From Gordonia sihwensis NBRC 108236 (GTDB lineage: Bacteria > Actinomycetota > Actinomycetes > Mycobacteriales > Mycobacteriaceae): a DNA stretch of 64,000 bases. Positions 41,654 to 50,598 of the stretch are shown here, piece by piece. The first letter of the stretch is position 1, and the number at the start of each line of letters is the position of its first letter. The notes beneath the pieces were generated by a model that saw only the letters and a list, made by a program, of their open reading frames with translations, made no database searches and was not told the origin of the DNA. Both the position numbers and the translations under genes were made by a program. Location of the stretch: the NCBI RefSeq assembly GCF_000333035.1, contig NZ_BANU01000010.1, forward strand, positions 124,001-188,000, written 5' to 3'.

Positions 41654-42424
41654 ATGAAATTGGGTCGTGTAGCCAGTCCTGACGGCGTCGCTTTCGTCGC
41701 CGTCGAAGGTGAGCCCGGGCAGGAGACGGCCCGGGAGATCGCTGAACATCCCTTCGGAACGCCCACGTTCACGGGGCGCTCATGGCAGTTGTCGCAGACG
41801 CGCATCCTCGCGCCGATCCTCGCGACCAAGATCATCGCCATCGGCAAGAACTACGCCGCGCACGCAGCCGAGATGGGCGGCGAGGCGCCGGCGGATCCGG
41901 TCATCTTCATGAAGCCGAACACCTCGATCATCGGTCCGGAGGCGCCCATCGTCCGCCCGCCGTCGTCCGAGCGCGTCGATTACGAGGGCGAATTCGCGAT
42001 CGTGATCGGGCGCCCGTGCAAAGACGTCCCGGCGGCCAAGGCGGGCGAGGTGATCCTCGGTTACACGGTGGCGAACGATGTGACCGCCCGCGACCAGCAG
42101 CAGCACGACGGCCAGTGGACGAGGGGCAAGGGCTACGACACCTTCTGTCCGCTGGGGCCGTGGATCGTCACCGACTTCGACCCCTCCGACGTCCAGATCA
42201 AGACCGAGCTCGACGGTGAGGTGAAGCAGTCGAGCCGGACCTCGCTGATGCTGCACAGTGTCGGAGAGATCGTCGAATGGGTGTCGCGTGTGATGACGCT
42301 GCTGCCGGGCGACGTCATTCTCACGGGCACCCCGGAGGGGATCGGGCCGATGACCGCCGGTCAGCGCGTCTCGGTCTCCGTGGAGGGTATCGGGACGCTG
42401 AGCAACCCGGTGGTCGACAAGTGA
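41654..42424 (+). CDS. Fumarylacetoacetate hydrolase family protein (Rv2993c-like)
   Basis: 256 residues from ATG 41654; TAGCCT about 9 bases before suggests a leaderless transcript. The frame is open upstream but the extension is not conserved. FAH domain: KIIAIGKNYAAHAAEMGG, FMKPNTSIIGP, the metal-binding DYEGEFAIVIGRP, NDVTARDQQ, GYDTFCPLGPWIV and GDVILTGTPEGIGPM. Relatives are acylpyruvases, oxaloacetate decarboxylases or HpcE-type isomerases in aromatic degradation; the exact one cannot be chosen. It overlaps the next gene by 4 bases. Confidence 0.88.
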   Translation: MKLGRVASPDGVAFVAVEGEPGQETAREIAEHPFGTPTFTGRSWQLSQTRILAPILATKIIAIGKNYAAHAAEMGGEAPADPVIFMKPNTSIIGPEAPIVRPPSSERVDYEGEFAIVIGRPCKDVPAAKAGEVILGYTVANDVTARDQQQHDGQWTRGKGYDTFCPLGPWIVTDFDPSDVQIKTELDGEVKQSSRTSLMLHSVGEIVEWVSRVMTLLPGDVILTGTPEGIGPMTAGQRVSVSVEGIGTLSNPVVDK

Positions 42425-43254
42425 CCCGGCCCGCGCCGGCACGGCCTCAGACAGTGCGCGTCAACGGGATCAATGTGTCGTACACCGATGCCGGGTCGGG
42501 GCCTCTGGTGGTCATGGTGATGGGTACTGGGAGTCCCGGACGCGTGTGGCATGCGCACCAGCAGCCGGCACTCCTCAAGGCGGGCTACCGCGTCGTCACC
42601 TTCGACAACCGGGGTATCGCGCCCTCCAGCGAATGTGCCGAGGGCTTCTCGCTCGCCGACATGGTCGCCGACACCGCCGCCCTGATCGAGCATCTGGGCG
42701 GTCCCGCGCGGGTGGTCGGGACGTCGCTGGGCGCTCGGATCGCCCAGGAACTGGCGCTCGCCCGGCCGGATCTGGTGACTGCGGCGGTGATGCTCGCCAC
42801 CTACGGGCGTCCGACCCCGATGCTCGAGGCCTTCTCGGCGGGGGAGCGGGAACTGTTCGACAAGAACATCATACTGCCCGATTCGTACCACGCCGCGCTC
42901 ACGGCACATATGAATCTCTCGCCGCACACGCTCGCCGACGACCGCTCGGCGCGCGACTGGCTCGACATCATCGGCTTCAGCGGCCAGACGCGCGCGCCCG
43001 GCGTCCGCGCCCAGCTCGCGTTGCACGACCGCGAGCAGAACCGCCTTTCCGCGTACCGCGACATCGCGGCGCCGTGCCTCGTCGTGGGGTTCGCCGACGA
43101 CCGGACGCTTCCGGCCTACCTGGCCAAAGAGGTATCCGAGGCGATTCCGGACGCCGAGTACCGTGAGGTGGCGCGAGCCGGTCACTACGGATACATCGAG
43201 CAGCCCGACGAGGTGAATTCGCTTATCCTCGAGTTCCTCAGCCGCCACAGATGA
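42421..43254 (+). CDS. Alpha/beta hydrolase (BpoC-like)
   Basis: 277 residues from GTG 42421, overlapping the FAA hydrolase stop (GTGA). The nucleophile is S102 in VGTSLGARI; the acid is probably an Asp in VGFADDRTLP and the base the His in ARAGHYGYIEQP. The FDNRGIAPSS loop is typical of the non-haem peroxidase/BpoC and MhpC-like hydrolases. Coupling with an FAH-family enzyme suggests sequential C-C bond or ester cleavage in degradation of a ring compound. That pathway is an inference. Confidence 0.83.
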   Translation: MTRPAPARPQTVRVNGINVSYTDAGSGPLVVMVMGTGSPGRVWHAHQQPALLKAGYRVVTFDNRGIAPSSECAEGFSLADMVADTAALIEHLGGPARVVGTSLGARIAQELALARPDLVTAAVMLATYGRPTPMLEAFSAGERELFDKNIILPDSYHAALTAHMNLSPHTLADDRSARDWLDIIGFSGQTRAPGVRAQLALHDREQNRLSAYRDIAAPCLVVGFADDRTLPAYLAKEVSEAIPDAEYREVARAGHYGYIEQPDEVNSLILEFLSRHR

Positions 43255-43287
43255 TGGCGGGATCGGTGCGTGCACAGGGAGTCGCTC

Positions 43288-45120
43288 ATGCCCCACAGTC
43301 AGCCGGGTGGGACCGGCCACCTTCTCCAGCGGACCTTCTTCGCGAGTGAAACCGCTCGCGTCGACCCCGCCCTGTACGCCGATGCAGGCGGAACACCGGT
43401 CCGGGTGGAGCGTGACTGTGCGGTCCTGTCCGACGGTTCGCGGCTGAGCACCGACACCTACTTCGGTCGGTTCGCCGCCGCGTACTGGCAGCGGTACACC
43501 GACGTCGGGACGGTCGCCGTCGAGTTCGACTACTCATGCGACGACGGCGCCGAACTCACCGTCGCCACCCGTGCCTCCGACATCAGCGGGCGGATACGGC
43601 CGCTGACCGTGGTCGGTCTCACCGGTGCGGGCCGCGCCGTGGTGGAGGTGCAGATCGATCGCTACCTCGACGGCGGTGCCGCGTGGTTCGACCTCGCGGT
43701 CGTCGGTGGCCGAGCGCGCGTGTGGAACGCCCGGTGGACTACGGCGGTCGAGCCGGTCCGCGACCGCCGGGTCAGTGTGGTGATCTGCACGTTCAACCGT
43801 CCCGACGACGCTGTCGCCACGGTCGGCGCCGTCGCTCGTGACGCCGATCTCGCCGAGCGCGTCGAGACGGTTCACCTCGTCGACCAGGGCACACGCCGGG
43901 TCGCCGACGCCGCGGGCTTCGACGATCTGAGGGCCGACCTCGGCAGCCGGCTCGACTATCTCAACCAGGCCAATCTCGGTGGCAGCGGCGGTTTCTCGCG
44001 GGGAATCTACGAGGCGACCGCGGCCGGCCGACCGCTGACCGACGTGCTGGTGATGGACGACGACATCCTCTGCGAGTCGGAGTCGATCCTGCGGATGACC
44101 TCGTTCGCGCGATTCGCGCGGGAACCGATGCTGGTCGGTGCGCAGATGCTGCTGCTGTCGGAGACGACGCGCATCCACATGACGGCGGAGACCGACGATC
44201 TCGATCACCTGACCTGTGCCGACCCGCCGCCCAACGCCCGCCGCGGTGTCAACGCGCTCGAGTTCCGGCAGGACGTGCGTGTGATCGCCGGGTACAACGC
44301 CTGGTGGTCGTGCCTGATCCCGCGGGAGGCGATCGACGCGGTGGGTCTGCCGATGCCGTACTTCATCAAGTGGGACGACATCGAGTACGGCGTACGGTGC
44401 CGTCGAGCGGGCTTTCCCACGGTCACGCTGCCCAACGCCGGCGTCTGGCACGCCGACTTCCATCTCAAAGACGTCGACGACTGGTCGTCGTACTTCGGTC
44501 AGCGCAATGTACTTATCTCGGCGGCCATCCATTCGCGGTTCGACGGCAAGACGATCTCCGCGACCGTCGCGGAGCACATCGGCGAGTTGATCGTCGGCCT
44601 CAAGTACGGGCAGGCGGCGATCGAACTGCGGGCGGTCCGTGACTTCCTCGCCGGGCCGTACGTGCTCGCCGACGGCGGCCGAGCCAAGCTCGCCGAGATC
44701 AACGCGCTGCGTAGCGAGTACGACGACACCAGGCTGCGGCCCGCGTCTGAGATCGCGGACCTGCCGGTGATCCCGCGGCCGCCGGCGCCCGCGAAGAAGT
44801 GGGAACGGCGGGTGCTGGTGAAGCGCGCCGCGCAGCAGTTGCTCGGTCGGCGGGCGCCCGGGCGGGTGGCGATAGGCGCCGACGACGGAGCCTGGTGGCA
44901 CGTCGGACGGTTCACCTCAGCGGTGGTCACCGACGCCTCGCAGACCGGCGTGCGGGTTCGCACATACGATCGCGCGACCAGTGTGGCGCAGGGCAGGGAG
45001 CTCGCCACGCTGTGCTGGCGACTGCGGCGGCAGGCCCCGGAACTCCAGCGCGCCTGGCGCGAAGCAGTGCCGCAGCTCACGAGCAGGGAGAACTGGGAAC
45101 GACTGTTCGCAACGGACTGA
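43288..45120 (+). CDS. GlfT2-like galactofuranosyltransferase family protein
   Basis: 610 residues. ATG 43288 has AGGGAG 6 bases upstream and is preferred over GTG 43270. An N-terminal beta-rich domain (about 1-160) is followed by a GT-A domain: [26 protein letters not shown], metal-binding D257-D258-D259 in VLVMDDDI, acceptor-site W362-D363-D364 in IKWDDIEYG and H388 in GVWHADFH, then [18 protein letters not shown]. This matches mycobacterial GlfT2, which builds the galactan of the cell wall, in order and spacing. GlfT2 itself normally lies with glf far from here, so this is probably a paralogue with another acceptor. It is cytoplasmic and membrane-associated. Confidence 0.85.
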   Translation: MPHSQPGGTGHLLQRTFFASETARVDPALYADAGGTPVRVERDCAVLSDGSRLSTDTYFGRFAAAYWQRYTDVGTVAVEFDYSCDDGAELTVATRASDISGRIRPLTVVGLTGAGRAVVEVQIDRYLDGGAAWFDLAVVGGRARVWNARWTTAVEPVRDRRVSVVICTFNRPDDAVATVGAVARDADLAERVETVHLVDQGTRRVADAAGFDDLRADLGSRLDYLNQANLGGSGGFSRGIYEATAAGRPLTDVLVMDDDILCESESILRMTSFARFAREPMLVGAQMLLLSETTRIHMTAETDDLDHLTCADPPPNARRGVNALEFRQDVRVIAGYNAWWSCLIPREAIDAVGLPMPYFIKWDDIEYGVRCRRAGFPTVTLPNAGVWHADFHLKDVDDWSSYFGQRNVLISAAIHSRFDGKTISATVAEHIGELIVGLKYGQAAIELRAVRDFLAGPYVLADGGRAKLAEINALRSEYDDTRLRPASEIADLPVIPRPPAPAKKWERRVLVKRAAQQLLGRRAPGRVAIGADDGAWWHVGRFTSAVVTDASQTGVRVRTYDRATSVAQGRELATLCWRLRRQAPELQRAWREAVPQLTSRENWERLFATD

Positions 45121-45134
45121 CTACCATTACGGCC

Positions 45135-46634
45135 ATGACCAGTGCCGAGAACGTCCGCGTCCGCTTCTGTCCCTCCCCAACCGGAACTCCGCACGTCGGA
45201 CTCGCCCGGACCGCGCTGTTCAACTTCGCTCAGGCGCGTCACGTCGGCGGCACCTTCGTCTTCCGGATCGAGGACACCGACGCGGCGCGTGACAGCCAGG
45301 AGTCGTACGACGCCATCCTCGACGCCCTGCGCTGGCTCGGATTGGAGTGGGACGAGGGACCCGAGGTCGGCGGCCCCTACGGACCGTACCGGCAGTCGGA
45401 GCGTAAGCAGATTCACCGCGATGTGGTCGCCCGGCTGCTCGAGGCGGGGGAGGCGTACGAGGCCTACTCCACCAACGAGGAGGTGGAGGCGCGGCACAAG
45501 GCGGCCGGTCGCGACCCCAAGCTCGGCTACGACAACTTCGACCGTGATCTCACCGACGCGCAGCGCGCGGAGTTCCGTGCGCAGGGCCGCAAGCCGGTGA
45601 TCCGGCTGCGGATGCCCGACGAGGACCTGACGTGGGACGACCTGGTTCGCGGCACCACCACGATCAAGGCGGGGACGGTGCCCGACTTCGCGCTCACTCG
45701 CGCCGCCCGCGGGGACGACGAGATCGGCGATCCGCTGTACACGCTGGTGAACCCGGTGGACGACGCGATGATGAAGATCACCCACGTCCTGCGCGGCGAA
45801 GACCTCCTTCCGTCGACGCCCCGGCAGATCGCGCTGTACCGCGCACTGATGAGACTCGGCGTGGCCGACCGCGTTCCCGAGTTCGGGCACCTGCCCTTCG
45901 TCATGGGTGAGGGCAACAAGAAGCTCTCCAAGCGCGACCCCGAGTCGAGTCTGTTCCACCACCGTGATCGGGGATTCATCCCCGAGGGTCTGCTCAACTA
46001 CCTGGCCCTGCTGGGGTGGGGAATCTCCGCCGACCACGACATCTTCACGCTCGACGAGATGGTCGAGGCATTCGACGTCCGCAACGTGAATTCGAATCCC
46101 GCTCGCTTCGACCAGAAGAAGGCCGACTCCATCAATGCCGAGCACATCCGCCGGCTCGACTCCGCCGACTTCGCCGACCGACTGCAGAAGTTCCTGATCG
46201 ACGGGGGCCGGTTGTCCGGGCCGGTCGACGCCGACCGGTGGGCGGTGATCGCCGACCTCGTCCAGACGCGCATTCAAGTGCTCGGCGACGCGTGGGATCT
46301 CATCAAATTCCTGTTCGTGTCCGACGATGACTTCGCCTACGACGAGAAATCGGTGAAGAAGAACCTCGGCGGGGAGGCCACCGGTGTGCTCGACGCGGCG
46401 ATCGCGGCGTGCGAGGCGGTAGATCTCTGGGAGACCGCGGCCCTCGAGTCGGCTCTCAAGGAGGCTCTCGTCGACGGTCTGGAGCTCAAGCCGCGCAAGG
46501 CCTTCGGGCCCGTGCGCGTCGGTGTCACCGGTGCCGCGGTGAGCCCGCCGCTGTACGAATCGATGGAGTTGCTGGGGCGAGAGAAGTCGCTGGCTCGACT
46601 CCGCCAGGCGCGCGAACTGTCGGCTTCGCTCTGA
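45135..46634 (+). CDS. gltX: Glutamate--tRNA ligase
   Basis: 499 residues from ATG 45135; the open frame upstream overlaps the transferase gene and is shadow. It is a class I synthetase with the HIGH equivalent PHVG in [14 protein letters not shown] and the KMSKS loop KKLSKRDP. It is of the discriminating/non-discriminating bacterial type; with GatCAB in the window and no glnS seen, it may charge both tRNA-Glu and tRNA-Gln, whose genes lie just downstream. A hairpin follows the stop. Confidence 0.95.
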   Translation: MTSAENVRVRFCPSPTGTPHVGLARTALFNFAQARHVGGTFVFRIEDTDAARDSQESYDAILDALRWLGLEWDEGPEVGGPYGPYRQSERKQIHRDVVARLLEAGEAYEAYSTNEEVEARHKAAGRDPKLGYDNFDRDLTDAQRAEFRAQGRKPVIRLRMPDEDLTWDDLVRGTTTIKAGTVPDFALTRAARGDDEIGDPLYTLVNPVDDAMMKITHVLRGEDLLPSTPRQIALYRALMRLGVADRVPEFGHLPFVMGEGNKKLSKRDPESSLFHHRDRGFIPEGLLNYLALLGWGISADHDIFTLDEMVEAFDVRNVNSNPARFDQKKADSINAEHIRRLDSADFADRLQKFLIDGGRLSGPVDADRWAVIADLVQTRIQVLGDAWDLIKFLFVSDDDFAYDEKSVKKNLGGEATGVLDAAIAACEAVDLWETAALESALKEALVDGLELKPRKAFGPVRVGVTGAAVSPPLYESMELLGREKSLARLRQARELSASL

Positions 46635-46640
46635 TCACCT

Positions 46641-46679
46641 CGGCTGGTCGGGCGCCCTGAACGGGCCCCTGACCAGCCG
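46641..46679 (+). terminator. Terminator after gltX
   Basis: CGGCTGGTC (46641-46649) pairs with GACCAGCCG (46671-46679), with an inner GCCC/GGGC stem; it is followed by ATTTGTGTTTA. Confidence 0.75.
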
Positions 46680-46773
46680 ATTTGTGTTTAGGGTGGGTGT
46701 TGTTGGTATTGTTCTTCCCGGCCCGGAAAGCGGAACGGCAGCGCTAAGCCCTACGGATTCCGGTTCAAACCCT

Positions 46774-46845
46774 TGGGGTATGGTGTAATTGGCAACACAG
46801 CTGATTCTGGTTCAGCCATTCTAGGTTCGAGTCCTGGTACCCCAG
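46774..46845 (+). tRNA. tRNA-Gln (anticodon CTG)
   Basis: 72-base cloverleaf. The acceptor TGGGGTA (46774-46780) pairs with TACCCCA (46838-46844), with discriminator G46845. The anticodon stem GCTGA/TCAGC encloses loop TTCTGGT with anticodon CTG at 46807-46809; the T-arm has GGTTCGAGTCC. CCA is not encoded. It reads CAG codons. Confidence 0.95.
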
Positions 46846-46899
46846 CGAAGTACACGGATGTTATTCTGTGTGCCTCACAATTCAACAGAGTTGTTCTAG

Positions 46900-46972
46900 G
46901 GCCCCGTCGTCTAGCGGCCTAGGACGCCGCCCTCTCAAGGCGGTAGCGCGGGTTCGAATCCCGTCGGGGCTA
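46900..46972 (+). tRNA. tRNA-Glu (anticodon CTC)
   Basis: 73-base cloverleaf. The acceptor GGCCCCG (46900-46906) pairs with CGGGGCT (46965-46971), discriminator A46972. The D-arm is GTC...GAC; the anticodon stem CCGCC/GGCGG encloses CTCTCAA with anticodon CTC at 46934-46936; the T-arm GCGGG-TTCGAAT-CCCGT is standard. CCA is not encoded. It lies 54 bases behind tRNA-Gln and is probably co-transcribed with it. Confidence 0.95.
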
Positions 46973-46976
46973 CAGA

Positions 46977-47022
46977 AGAAGACCCCCGGTCATGAAGTGG
47001 AATTCATGACCGGGGGTCTTCT
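46977..47022 (+). terminator. Strong terminator after the tRNA pair
   Basis: Perfect 20-base arms at 46977-46996 and 47003-47022 (AGAAGACCCCCGGTCATGAA and its complement) with loop GTGGAA, followed by CTTT. It is the longest uninterrupted stem in the window. Confidence 0.92.
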
Positions 47023-47190
47023 CTTTCGGCGCCCTCGATACACCATCCTTCACTGTGCCATTGACAACTGGCGCAGTGGGTGATGTTGTTCAGAGATGGG
47101 AAGTTGCGCGAATCACTCAGGTCCGGATCCGGTGTCTGGAATCACCGCTCGGCGCTCGGGGAGCCTCGACAGCGCGACGGGGGCGCACTG

Positions 47191-49008
47191 ATGTACGGCG
47201 TCGACCGGCTTCTTCATCGTCTGGTCCGCGACCCGCGCTCAGTCGGTGCCGACGCGGTCGTCACCGGTGCGGGCAGCGGGATCGGGAGGGCCTTCGCACT
47301 CGAACTCGCCCGCCGGGGCGGTGATGTGGTCTGTGCCGACATCGACGCCGAGCGCGCCGCCGAGACCGTCGCGCTCATCGCCGCCGAGACCGGCCGCAGC
47401 GCCCACGCGGTCCGATGCGATGTGGCCGATCGGGCCGATGTCGAGGCGCTGGTGACCGTCGTCTGCGATGTCTTCTCCGGGGCGCCGACACTCGTCGTCA
47501 ACAACGCCGGAGTCGGAATCGGCGGCGAACCGGTGGGGCAGGTGGGCCTCGACGACTGGGACTGGGCGCTGGGAATCAATCTCTGGGGCGTGATCCACGG
47601 ATGCGAACTCTTCGCCCCCATACTCCGCGCGGCCGGCCGCGGCGGAATCATCAACGTCGCGTCCGCGGCGGGGTTCGCCGCGGCACCGTCGATGGGGCCG
47701 TACAACGTCTCCAAAGCCGGCGTCATGTCGCTGTCGGAGACCCTCGCAGCCGAGCTCGCGGGGTCGGGCGTCGGAGTCACGGTGCTCTGCCCGACGTTCG
47801 TCAAGACCAATGTCGCGCGGGACGGCCGGATCACCGAGGCCGGACAGAATCTGGCCGGCCGGCTGATGGAACTGACCGGAACCTCGCCGCAGTCCGTCGC
47901 CGCCATGACCCTGGATGCCCACGATCTCGGACGGCTGTACGTGCTCCCGCAACTCGACGCCAACGTGATCTGGCGTCTCAAGCGTTTTCTCCCCGTCCCG
48001 TACGCCCGCGGTCTCGGCGTGCTGGGCCGCTTCCTGCCGGCCGCCTGGGCGACAGTCTCATCGCATCCAACGAAAGGACCGGCCATGGCCATGGACTTCG
48101 ACAGCATGCTCCAGAAGATCAAAGACCGGCAGTGGGCGCTCGCCGACATCGACTGGGACGCACCGGGTGCCGAACTGATCGAGCCGGAACTGCATGCGAA
48201 GCTCAAGCCGTTCATCTCCGATCTGATGTGGATCGAGAACGTCGGTGCGCGCGGATTCGCGGCGATGGCGAAGAAGGCTCCCGACGCCACCCTCAAGAGC
48301 ATCTACGAGCACTTCCACGCGGAGGAACAGAAGCACGCGAACGCCGAGCTGGCGCTGATGCGGCGCTGGGGGATGCTCGACGACGATGAGATCCCGTCGC
48401 CCAACGTGAACGTTCAGCTGGTGATCAACTGGCTCGATCGTTACTCCGACGGACTGTCGCTGTCGTTCCTGGGCACGGTGATTCCGATGCTGGAGGTGGC
48501 GCTCGACGGTGCGCTCATCAAGTTCATCACCGACGAGGTGAAGGACCCGGTGGCGCAGGAGGTGTTCAAGCGGATCAACTCCGACGAATCACGCCACCTG
48601 GCAGTGGATTTCGAGGTGATGGACATGTTGGGCCACGCCAGTCTGCGTCGGCGCACGATCGACTTCGTCGGCGGATGGGCGCAGCCCTCTCTTCTCGTCG
48701 GACTGCTGACATACCTTCCGCTGCTGAACAAGATGCGCGACAACATCGTCGCGATGGGCGTCGACGAGCAACGTCTCTACAGCGCGATGAAGCGCTACCG
48801 CTCGGTCGGGCGGCGCAGCGAGTACACCCGCAGACTGCCGATGTTCCGTTTCGTCGCCACACACGGCGCTCTGGTGACCAATCGTGACAACGTCGCCTAT
48901 CACGCGGTCGCCGATTCGCTGGTGACGGTGACGAACTGGATTCCCGTGTCGCTCGTGCGGCGAACACCGACGTGGTCGCGGGAGTTGACCTACGAGCCCA
49001 CGGCCTGA
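47191..49008 (+). CDS. Fusion: short-chain dehydrogenase + diiron ferritin-like domain
   Basis: 605 residues in one uninterrupted frame. Residues 1-298 are a classical SDR: TGAGSGIG from T25, NNAG, S158, and Y171-x3-K175. Residues 299-605 are a ferritin-like four-helix protein with all six diiron ligands: E349 (WIEN), E379-x-x-H382, E435 (MLEVA), E466-x-x-H469. An apparent ribosome site GAAAGGA (48072-48078) and ATG 48085 stand exactly at the junction, so the second half may also be made alone. No stop separates the two. ATG 47191 is preferred as start; the frame is open to 47080. The flavoprotein gene follows by 12 bases. The substrate is unknown; a hydroxylation/oxidation role is inferred. 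Confidence 0.83.
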   Translation: MYGVDRLLHRLVRDPRSVGADAVVTGAGSGIGRAFALELARRGGDVVCADIDAERAAETVALIAAETGRSAHAVRCDVADRADVEALVTVVCDVFSGAPTLVVNNAGVGIGGEPVGQVGLDDWDWALGINLWGVIHGCELFAPILRAAGRGGIINVASAAGFAAAPSMGPYNVSKAGVMSLSETLAAELAGSGVGVTVLCPTFVKTNVARDGRITEAGQNLAGRLMELTGTSPQSVAAMTLDAHDLGRLYVLPQLDANVIWRLKRFLPVPYARGLGVLGRFLPAAWATVSSHPTKGPAMAMDFDSMLQKIKDRQWALADIDWDAPGAELIEPELHAKLKPFISDLMWIENVGARGFAAMAKKAPDATLKSIYEHFHAEEQKHANAELALMRRWGMLDDDEIPSPNVNVQLVINWLDRYSDGLSLSFLGTVIPMLEVALDGALIKFITDEVKDPVAQEVFKRINSDESRHLAVDFEVMDMLGHASLRRRTIDFVGGWAQPSLLVGLLTYLPLLNKMRDNIVAMGVDEQRLYSAMKRYRSVGRRSEYTRRLPMFRFVATHGALVTNRDNVAYHAVADSLVTVTNWIPVSLVRRTPTWSRELTYEPTA

Positions 49009-49020
49009 CGGGAGACCACC

Positions 49021-50589
49021 ATGACACTCTCAGTGGCCGTCATCGGAGCCGGATTCGCCGGTATCGGCGCCGCGATCAGACTCAAAGACAAGGGCATCGA
49101 CGACTTCGTCGTGTTCGAACGGGACACCGCGATCGGCGGGACGTGGCGCGACAACACCTATCCCGGTGCCGCGTGCGATATTCCGTCCCAGCTGTACTCG
49201 TACAGCTTCGCTCCCAATCCGGAGTGGTCGCACACCTATTCCGGCAGCCGCGAGATCCTCGACTACATCGAAGAGATGGCCGACGCCGCCCGAGTGCGCG
49301 AACACATCCGGTTCGAGCACACCGTCTGCGGCCTGGACTACGATGCGGCCTCGGGTGAATGGACGATCTCCTTCGAGCACCTCGCACCTGTTCGGGCGCG
49401 GTCGGTGATCCTGGCGTCCGGCCCGCTCGCCAATCCCTCGTTCCCGGACATCCGCGGAATAGACGACTACGAAGGTCATCGGATCCACAGTGCCCGATGG
49501 GACCACGACTACGACTTCACCGGCAAACGGGTGGCGGTGGTGGGCACCGGGGCCAGCGCCGTCCAGATCGTGTCCGAGTTGGTGAAACAGGCGGCTTCGG
49601 TGAAGGTCTTCCAGCGGACCCCCGGCTGGGTTCTGCCGCGCGTCGACGTCAAGACCGGCAGGCTGACCAAGACCGCATACCGATCGATTCCCGGAGCCCA
49701 GAAGCTGGTCCGTTCGGCATGGTTCTGGGGACACGAATCCATCGCGCTCGGCGTGGTCTGGAACACTCCGCTCACCCGCGCGGTGGAAGCGGCGAGCAAG
49801 CTGTACCTGCGGTCGCAGGTGTCCGACCCGTGGCTCCGGCGCCAACTCACGCCGGACTTCGCAGCCGGCTGCAAGCGGCTGTTGATGACCACCGACTACT
49901 ACTCGGCGCTTCAGCAGGACAATTGCAAGCTGGTCACCTGGCCGATCGCCCGGATCGCACCCCAGGGGATCCGGACGGTCGAGGGTATCGAGCACCAGGC
50001 CGACTGCATCGTCTTCGCGACCGGGTTCGACGTGGCGAAGGCGGGCACGCCGATACCGGTGACGGGTCTGGACGGACGGGTCCTCGCCGACGAATGGCGA
50101 GGCGGTGCGTACGCGTACCGCAGCGTCGCGGTGTCGGGGTACCCCAATCTGTTCTTCACGTTCGGACCCAACTCCGGCCCGGGCCACAACTCCGCGTTGG
50201 TGTACATGGAGGCCCAGATCGAATACATCACCGACGCCATCGGGCGACTGCTGGCGGCCGACTGGAAGGCACTCGACGTCCGGGCCGACGTCCAGCGGGC
50301 CTACAACGACGACATTCAGCGGCGGCTGGGCGCCACCACGTGGAACTCCGGTTGTCGGAGCTGGTATCTCACAGATGACGGCTTCAACGCGACGATGTAT
50401 CCGGGATTCGCGACCCAGTACGTCCGTCAGCTCCGCAGGGTGGATCTACGCGACTACCGAATCCTGGTGCACGCGTCGGGGCGGGGCGCCGATGCCGAGA
50501 TGGCGGGCGGCCGCGGGGGAGGCTCCGATGCCGCCCGTGCGGTCGATCCCGGTCTGCGGGGTCGGAGGCGACCCGTGGGCGCCGGATAA
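49021..50589 (+). CDS. Flavin-containing monooxygenase, Baeyer-Villiger type
   Basis: 522 residues with GGGAGA before ATG 49021. The FAD motif is GAGFAG from residue 9, followed by GGTWRDNTYPGAACDIPSQLYSYSF. The Baeyer-Villiger fingerprint FxGxxxHxxxW appears as YEGHRIHSARW at 150-160, with Tyr for Phe, and the NADPH motif is VVGTGASAVQ. It should insert oxygen into a ketone or oxidise a soft atom, using NADPH and O2. The last ~35 residues are Gly/Arg/Ala-rich and unlike the family. It is the second gene of the fusion operon, followed by a MerR regulator after 9 bases. The arrangement recalls mymA (Rv3083) with its SDR neighbour; orthology is not claimed. Confidence 0.87.
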   Translation: MTLSVAVIGAGFAGIGAAIRLKDKGIDDFVVFERDTAIGGTWRDNTYPGAACDIPSQLYSYSFAPNPEWSHTYSGSREILDYIEEMADAARVREHIRFEHTVCGLDYDAASGEWTISFEHLAPVRARSVILASGPLANPSFPDIRGIDDYEGHRIHSARWDHDYDFTGKRVAVVGTGASAVQIVSELVKQAASVKVFQRTPGWVLPRVDVKTGRLTKTAYRSIPGAQKLVRSAWFWGHESIALGVVWNTPLTRAVEAASKLYLRSQVSDPWLRRQLTPDFAAGCKRLLMTTDYYSALQQDNCKLVTWPIARIAPQGIRTVEGIEHQADCIVFATGFDVAKAGTPIPVTGLDGRVLADEWRGGAYAYRSVAVSGYPNLFFTFGPNSGPGHNSALVYMEAQIEYITDAIGRLLAADWKALDVRADVQRAYNDDIQRRLGATTWNSGCRSWYLTDDGFNATMYPGFATQYVRQLRRVDLRDYRILVHASGRGADAEMAGGRGGGSDAARAVDPGLRGRRRPVGAG

Positions 50590-50598
50590 CATCTGCGC

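Noticed and set aside
44799-45134. N-terminal extension of the gltX frame
   Set aside because: It overlaps the GlfT2-like gene in another frame; the synthetase fold begins at ATG 45135.
46700-47190. tRNA-associated integrative element
   Set aside because: No integrase and no repeat of a tRNA 3' end around the accessory operon; only the location is suggestive.
50480-50589. Frameshift at the end of the monooxygenase gene
   Set aside because: The Gly/Arg-rich tail is unusual but the frame is open and ends just before the MerR start; no alternative frame restores a known family ending.
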